Below the pieces are notes generated by a model that was given only the letters and a program-made list of their open reading frames with translations, did no database searches and was not told where the DNA came from. A stretch of DNA of 64,000 nt from Carallia brachiata. Lineage: Eukaryota > Streptophyta > Magnoliopsida > Malpighiales > Rhizophoraceae. Positions 57,434 to 64,000 of this stretch are shown piece after piece. Each line of letters begins with the position of its first letter. Position 1 is the stretch's first letter. The DNA lies in contig JADCRB010000065.1 in NCBI GenBank assembly GCA_021464245.1, forward strand, positions 2,497,204 through 2,561,203, read 5' to 3'. The position numbers and the translations under genes were made by a program.

Positions 57434-60400
57434 ATGTCCAAGCAGACATACAAAGTGTGTTTCTGTTTCCGGATTAGGTACAAGCTGGCGGCCGCGGAGG
57501 CACCAAAGGAGATCAAGTCTTTGTTCGGTCGGTACTCGGAGAATGGCATCATGACCGTAGAACACCTCCGCAGGTTCTTGATTGAGGTCCAGAAACAAGG
57601 CGACGCCACTTCACAGGATGCACAGGCAATCTTTGATAGCCTCCGCGAGCTCAAGCACTCGAAACCATTCCATCGCAAAGGTCTCAATCTGGAGGCCTTT
57701 TTCAAGTTCCTTTTCGGAGATACTAACACTCCTCTGGATCTCAAACTTGGGGTAATTTCTTCATAAGTATTCTTCTCCTTTTCTGGATTGTCAAGAACTC
57801 ATGATCTTGTGTTACCTGGTCTGTCAAACATGTAAAAAGGCCACTTCAAATCAAGATTTTGATTTCTTTTTTAATTTTTACTATACAACTTAATTTTAAT
57901 TAATAATAAAGTAGCGAGTTTATCAATCATCTAATTCATTAATCATCCAATGATCTGTATCTTGTTATTACGTACTATTTCCCTTCGTTATTTGGTCAGT
58001 GCTGTCCGTAACCAAGTGCATTAATTAATCAGTTATTAGTCAGGGCCATGTCAATTTGCCTACTAAATGCTCCTTTTTTCCCAATTAACTGAGAAAAAAA
58101 ATGATTTCTTACTATGGAAACACACAAGAAGGCACGGAAGTTAAAGTGGTTAAGAACTTATACATTTGTATACTTCTTTATTTCTAATGTTAAAAAAGAG
58201 ATATGAGATTTATGCAATTGAGGAGGGCTTTTGTTTTCGTTTTGTTTATATTTATAATCCATTTCGTACAAACATGGGATTGCTCTTGTTTTGGTTTGTT
58301 TGTCGTTATCCTTTGTGGAAATTCTGTAAGTTTCTCCTTCACAAATGATATATGCAATTTTGTTGTTTCAGGTGCATCATGACATGACAGCTCCGATATC
58401 ACACTATTTCATTTACACTGGTCATAATTCATATCTAACTGGGAATCAACTTAGCAGTGACTGCAGTGATGTCCCTATCATCCATGCTCTGCAGAAAGGC
58501 GTTAGAGTTATCGAATTGGATATATGGCCGAATTCCAACAAGGATGACGTGCAGGTTCTTCATGGAAGGTATGCTGTTGCGCACTATTGTTAGTTTCCCT
58601 GATGTGGAGCCCAGGAGTATTTAAACTGCCACTTTAAAAAGAAAATGAAACATAAGTAGAAGCCAAATGAGGGATAATTCATTTGTAAGACATAAGAACA
58701 GCATTGTCCTGACAGCAATTCTTGATATCAATGTTCTCCCATTTATCTTTTGTTTTTTTCTTTCGCAATGTCAATTACGAATAAATTCAACATTTTCTGA
58801 CGTGCTGCTAATTTTTACACAGCTGCATAAATTTTGAAAGAACAGTCTAATGTTTCTATATATCTCACACTTGTAAATTTTATTCACTTTTTCATAAATA
58901 ACTCACTCATGATCTAATATAATAGAAGTATGTATTTTTTTATTTAAATAAATTCTACTTATTATGTAGTATAAAATAAGAAATACATTATACTTATTAA
59001 AATATGCAATTCAAATTGAAAATCCTCTATGGATCAATGGGAAGTAAAATCTACGTTTTTTAGTGCTCTAAATCTTGTCGTATATGGTAACATTTTGAAC
59101 TCCTCTCCAGCCTAGCTTTTTGCTTTTATTGCTATGTATGAGTTTGGGAAACCAGTACCTACTAATGAAGCATGAATTGAAACTGCTTGCTTTCATGTAG
59201 GACGCTCACAACTCCTGTGGAACTTTTCAAATGTTTGAGGTCTATCAAGGAGTATGCCTTTACTGCATCTGATTATCCTGTCGTTATAACTTTTGAAGAC
59301 CATATTACTCCAGATCTTCGGGCTAAAGTGGCTGAGGTGAGTCTTTTGATGTATGACAGCTTATGAAACTGATAATAGGACAAATAAGAAACAAAAGAAA
59401 ATTTTAAAAATAAAAAAACAACAGGAATCCACTCATAGGAATCCACTTATAACACGCAGGAATTACATTCGTTCAAAATTTAATATCAATTATCAATTAT
59501 CATAAGCAATCTCTAAATAATAAAATCAATGCTGGAACCTATTTATAGAAATAGTCTGAACTAACAAACTAAGAATGAAATTTTAAATAGATTAAACTAA
59601 TTGAAAAAATAATTTTAAATAATATAATATCTAATATTGATAAAATCTAAAATATCATCATAAATAAAATCCTAAATAATAATAATTTTCCTTCTTTGTT
59701 TTCCATCACTTTCATGATTTCTCGATTTGAAGTCTTTAGAGTCTAATGATATACTGTTGTCCGAATACTATCTAGATGGCCACCCAAACATTCGGAGACA
59801 TCCTGTTTGCTCCTGGTTCAGAATGCTTAAAGGATTTTCCCTCCCCGGACTCCCTAAAGAAACGTATTATCATATCAACCAAGCCACCAAAGGAATATCT
59901 CGAAGCCAAAGAAATTATGGAGAGAGAGAAGTCACAGAAGAGCAATGCAGGTGACGTAAATGCTTGGGGGAGAGAGTTCTCCGAGCTTAAAGGTGATATT
60001 GTACATGATGAAAAGGTGCGTGAAGATGTCTATCACAGTTTAAGCACATAATGCTCTTCCTTATTTTTTCTCTGATGTAACTCTTTGTAGCCGGAGGAAG
60101 TGGATGAGGATGATCACAAGAAGGAAGATCATTTTCATGAAGAAGATACTAAGTCACAGCAAATGGTGGCTGCAGAATATAAACTTTTAATTGCTATTCA
60201 TGCTGGGAAGCCTAAAGGTGGATTAGATGAATGTCTGAAAGTGGATCCTGATAAAGTGAGTCGTCTTAGCTTAAGCGAGCAACAACTTGAAAAGGCTATA
60301 CAAACTCATGGAAAGCAAATTGTCAGGTATTAACAAATGAATTATGTTTTATGAAGCCTTTTTGGGAACTGTTTAAATGCCTGCATCATATGAAAGCTTG

Positions 60401-62205
60401 CTGGTAGATATTGTCAGTGGCTGGTTCTTGATGTTGCTCTTGTTGAGGAGGTATTATAGGCAGTGAAAACAGTAATTTTTATACTCCTTGTTGAGCCACT
60501 CACCATCCCAAGGGAATAGTCAAATGGATAAGAACTTAAGTTCCCATCTTAAAGGTCTTAACTTTCAATTATTGAGTAAGGTGTTTGAGATTCATGGGAC
60601 AACAGCAGACTATCCTGTTATGTAGCTCATGATCTAACAGGTCTAATTTCTGGCCAAACGCTGTTATAGTTGCAGTGAGCTTGTGTATATCCACAAGTAT
60701 CTTATATGCAATGGTACATATCATGTTACATATATACTCTGATCGTGACTCATTTTATAATCTAGTTCAAACAGTATCTGATGGTTGGTTTGCTGCATAG
60801 GTTTACCCAGAGGAACATACTCAGAGTCTATCCAAAAGGTATTCGTATTAACTCATCCAACTACAACCCACTGATTGGATGGATGCATGGAGCTCAAATG
60901 GTTGCTTTTAACATGCAGGTCCGTGATTTTACAGCTTTATTTCTTGTAAAACAAATTTTAGGAAATCAGTGAGAGGATGTGATGGAGGACAGGGCTTTGT
61001 TATATCATTCCCCTGGCTAACCGTTTGGCCTTACCAGTATTATTTCATTTTGCTAAGCGTTTAACCAAAAAATTTTAGGCAAACCGGTATTCATATTTGA
61101 ATAATTAGATCAAAAATATTGCATATGAGATGGAAATTTGGCTACGCAGTTTGAGCAGGTCAAACTGAAAATACTATTTGTCTTTCTTCATTTTACTTAG
61201 CTATGTAATAATTAAAAACAGGCTGCTCAACTGTAGGGATATGGAAGACCACTTTGGTTGATGCAGGGAATGTTCAGAGCCAATGGCGGGTGTGGGTATG
61301 TAAAAAAACCGGATTTTCTATTAAAGTCTGGTCCAGATGGTGAGGTTTTTGATCCCAGGGCAACCTTGCCTGTGAAGACAACCTTGAAGGTAAGTGCTTC
61401 AATTGCTACTGTGGTTAAATGGGGTTGATCCATTTTGGCCTTTCACTCAAGTTCTCTCTCCCTCATAACTAACAATCTTTCTTGTTGCTCCATAGGTAAA
61501 AGTATACATGGGGGAAGGATGGTACTTTGATTTTCATCACACGCATTTTGATGTATTTTCCCCACCAGATTTTTATGCAAGGGTGAGCAAATAAATTCTT
61601 TGATGAGTAATTGCAATCTAGTATGTCATTTTGAGGCACGTGATTAACAACTCATTCTTGCTCACATATTTCCCATTCCTTATTAAAATCTCCTAGTAAA
61701 TTACTAAATTTTACTATAGTTGGTTTCTTTGCACTTATAATCTTTGAGACAAGTTCAAAGTTTCCTTGTGATCATCGCTGAGTAGTCCAGTTAATCTTTC
61801 CCCGTTACCTTATTTTAGATTCTGGTTATTCGAGTTTCAAGCATTGGCAATTTAGTCAATTCGTTTCTTTATGGATTATGTGATCAAAGGCATTTTTTAT
61901 TGTGCATGCAGGTGGGGATTGCTGGGGTCCCTGCGGATACCGTAATGAAGAAAACGAAGACAATAGCGGACAACTGGATACCTGCCTGGAATGAGGAATT
62001 TGAGTTCCCATTAACAGTTCCGGAACTGGCTTTGCTGCGGATCGAAGTTCATGAGTATGACATATCAGAAAAGGACGACTTTGGAGGCCAAACGTGCCTT
62101 CCTGTGTGGGAATTAAGAAAAGGCATTCGAGCAGTTCCACTCAATGACCAAAAGGGGGAGAAGTATAATAGTGTAAAGCTCCTTATGCACTTTGAATTTG
62201 TCTGA
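57434..62205 (+). CDS. PLC2: phosphoinositide-specific phospholipase C (PI-PLC), PLC2-like
   Basis: Nine exons: 57434-57751, 58372-58568, 59201-59336, 59776-60015, 60091-60326, 60801-60918, 61237-61389, 61496-61582, 61912-62205. All introns are GT-AG and the reading frame stays open, giving 592 residues, the usual plant PI-PLC size. It hydrolyses phosphoinositides (PIP, PIP2) at the plasma membrane to inositol phosphates and diacylglycerol in a Ca2+-dependent way. The N-terminus [12 protein letters not shown] and residues 20-100 form the EF-hand-like region. The X domain (about 110-250) has all catalytic residues: His124 and Asn125 in [12 protein letters not shown], Glu154 and Asp156 in VIELDIWP, His170 in VLHGRT, Glu204 in TFEDH. 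An acidic linker ([12 protein letters not shown]) follows. The Y domain runs from [18 protein letters not shown] to [13 protein letters not shown]. The C2 domain (VKVYMGEGW to FEFV) contains [17 protein letters not shown]. The N-terminus resembles Arabidopsis PLC2, hence the symbol; orthology is not proven. A truncated copy lies 5.6 kb upstream. Confidence 0.95.
60490..60610 (+). mobile_element. possible tRNA-like SINE inside PLC intron 5
   Basis: AATAGTCAAATGGATAAGA resembles box A and AAGGTCTTAACTTTCAATT, about 30 bp on, resembles a decayed box B (plant SINE heads often read TAAAGGTCTTAGGTTCGA). It lies between exons 5 and 6. No tail or target duplication was confirmed. Confidence 0.3.
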
Positions 62206-64000
62206 AACGATTAGCAGTTCCACTCTGCTACAACTTGCACAATGATATATATAAACTTGTAATTAAAGACACTTTGCTCTAATTGATGTTGTTATTCTCT
62301 ATAAAAAGTGAGATTGTATGTTGTATCTATTTTCTTGTAATAAGAAATATTTTGCTTTTAAGCCCAATATGGTTTTTGGGTCTCCTAAAGAATAATCTAT
62401 AAGAGGAACTTTTGTTATTTAGTATTTTATTGATATTTGGGATATATGATAATCTTTCAGTTTTAAATGACAATCAGTTTAGATATTTTACTATATAAGG
62501 AAATTTTATTTGGTCATCCCTTCATTTATTTCCTACGGTTTTGTTATGACTTATTGCTTATGTAATTGAATATTTACATTGAGCCACCGATCATTTAGTT
62601 TAGTTGGTTAGGGAGTTGAGTTTCCAAGGGTTTGAATCTCATTATAGTTGAATGGTGAAATTAAACTTACAGTTCACTGTCTGACGTGAAGAATGTTATA
62701 ATCATTCAGTCACTTAATATCTTTTTTAGACATAGAATTAGAATATTCTCTAATACTACTCTTGCTTTCCTATTTTATACACACACATTAACAATTGATG
62801 ATTGAATTGAAATTTATTGAGTGTTGACTCCCTGCCCCTCACCCCCAGTATAGTGATGGATTCCCACTGTTGTATCCTTTATTGATGGACTCTCTGTGCG
62901 TTCTTTAAATTTTTTCTGTTTGTTCTTTCTGTTCAACTCTCTGTCCTACATCAGCTAATGGACTAGAAAAAACAACGGGGTGGTTTTCAGCTGGTGAAGA
63001 GAACAAACTCCATTTCGTTCTTTATTCTTTGATTTCTGTCATTGATATGAACGTTGAATCTTGTAGCTTTAACCAACAAAAGAAGTAAATCAACTTGTCA
63101 AATGAAAATTAGTGAAAGTAACATATAAGCATTTTGTGTTTTAAGTATTATGCATTGTTTATTTTAAAGTTAATTTTAAGAAAAATCACAAAAACAAAAT
63201 AAAACAAAAAAACGTCCAACTACTCTATAAAAAAAAAGATATATATATAACTTTTGATCTTGAAATAAATAGTCTATATAACCTAATATGATATGTTGTG
63301 GACATAACAGTAGCTCAATATCCTAATCGCATATTTTGCGTTTTATTTTTCTTTACATGGTTTATTTTTCTTGTTTTTGGTCTTGGGTTTATTTTTCTTG
63401 CTGTTTTTTTTTTTTTTGGACACCAAGTGCTATAGCCCATTCACGGCCATTTGGATATTGGGCCAAGGGGAGACCAAGAGTCATAGGGTAGAGACTTGAT
63501 CTCTCGGAACTAAGAACATTATATCATAGCCAAATGGAAATCATGTTTGGACTTGAAAATTTAGAATTATCTCCAAACTGTTCGTGTTAAAGCATATGGC
63601 ACGAAGGAGAACTCGGTATTTCGAGTATAAAAATTAATTCTTTTGAGGTAAAAGCAAACTATTCGGGATTGCTCCTCTTTCATTTTGCTCATTGTTGGCT
63701 TATCTTAATTTGGAGCAGGAACTTATTGGCACGATGAAGTGAGTTTTTTTCTAAAAGCATCCATTTCATCAATTTTTATTTTTGTTTTGTTTTTTGATGC
63801 ATCGGTTTCATCGATTTTGATAGTAGAGAGCGAGACATATTTTGGTCACAATGATCTGTTGTAGCTCTCTATTGGATGAATGAGGTTATGAGCGGAGACA
63901 AAAGTAGAAAATACTTTCAATCCAATCTAACATTGTCACCCTAATGCCTTTTGATTATTAAAAAAAAAAACAGCGACAATAGTAAAATTTTCATGTTTTT
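62206..64000. other. PLC 3' flank, no other gene
   Basis: The 3' untranslated region probably ends within the first 150 bp (TTGTAATTAAAG near 62258, or later variants). Further on the DNA is AT-rich with a T-run at about 63405-63418 followed by a GC-balanced stretch. No ORF, RNA gene or transposon end was recognised apart from the SINE-like head listed separately. Confidence 0.4.
62583..62700 (+). mobile_element. tRNA-like SINE head
   Basis: TTTAGTTTAGTTGGTTAGG (box A-like) is followed 25 bp later by GGGTTTGAATCTC (box B-like, near the consensus GGTTCGAATCC), then GAATGGTGAAATTAAACTTA. The spacing suits an RNA polymerase III promoter derived from a tRNA. It is not an intact tRNA gene because no acceptor stem closes. 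Confidence 0.45.

Noticed and set aside
62583..62700. Functional tRNA gene
   Set aside because: Box A and box B are recognisable but no complete cloverleaf or acceptor stem could be drawn. A SINE head is more likely.

Overview
This is plant nuclear DNA, most likely from a woody eudicot. It is AT-rich, its genes carry short exons with GT-AG introns, and three plant gene families are readable on the + strand: an O-fucosyltransferase-like glycosyltransferase (28968-32748, six exons), the circadian clock gene ELF4 (46085-46498, one exon) and a phosphoinositide-specific phospholipase C (57434-62205, nine exons). I could not name the species. All calls come from reading the sequence; no database search was run.

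Layout. 1-28.7 kb is gene-poor: minisatellites (371-965, 2417-2640), a hAT-type element (3845-4364), pyrimidine-rich LINE-5'UTR-like segments (5.9 and 10.2-11.2 kb), a TRIM retrotransposon with its initiator-tRNA-Met primer site (13054-13633), a 300-bp unit repeated three times (15891-16790), two foldback MITEs (19435-19740, 21489-21943) and tRNA-like SINE candidates. 28.7-33 kb holds the glycosyltransferase. 34-45.2 kb is a transposon cluster: a PIF/Harbinger-type element, an RNase H relic, a 4.3-kb CACTA element with TNP2/DUF4218/DUF4216 remnants, and directly beside it a 5'-truncated LINE inserted into an older RNase H sequence and framed by a 10-bp target-site duplication. 45.8-46.5 kb is ELF4 with a promoter that can be read: two evening elements and an FHY3/FAR1-type site within 210 bp of the ATG. 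50.7-51.8 kb is a 5'-truncated, frameshifted copy of the PLC gene in the same orientation as the intact gene 5.6 kb downstream. Between them lies a 491-bp Mutator-type foldback MITE with an 11-bp target duplication (55679-56169).

The three genes are not an operon and have unrelated jobs: glycosylation in the Golgi/secretory path, clock evening-complex function, and membrane phosphoinositide signalling. The most useful points for follow-up are the ELF4 promoter motifs, the decaying PLC duplicate with its distinct lesions, and the glycosyltransferase exon 5, where the expected splice acceptor appears to be lost. I did not find convincing evidence for a wholly new biological system.
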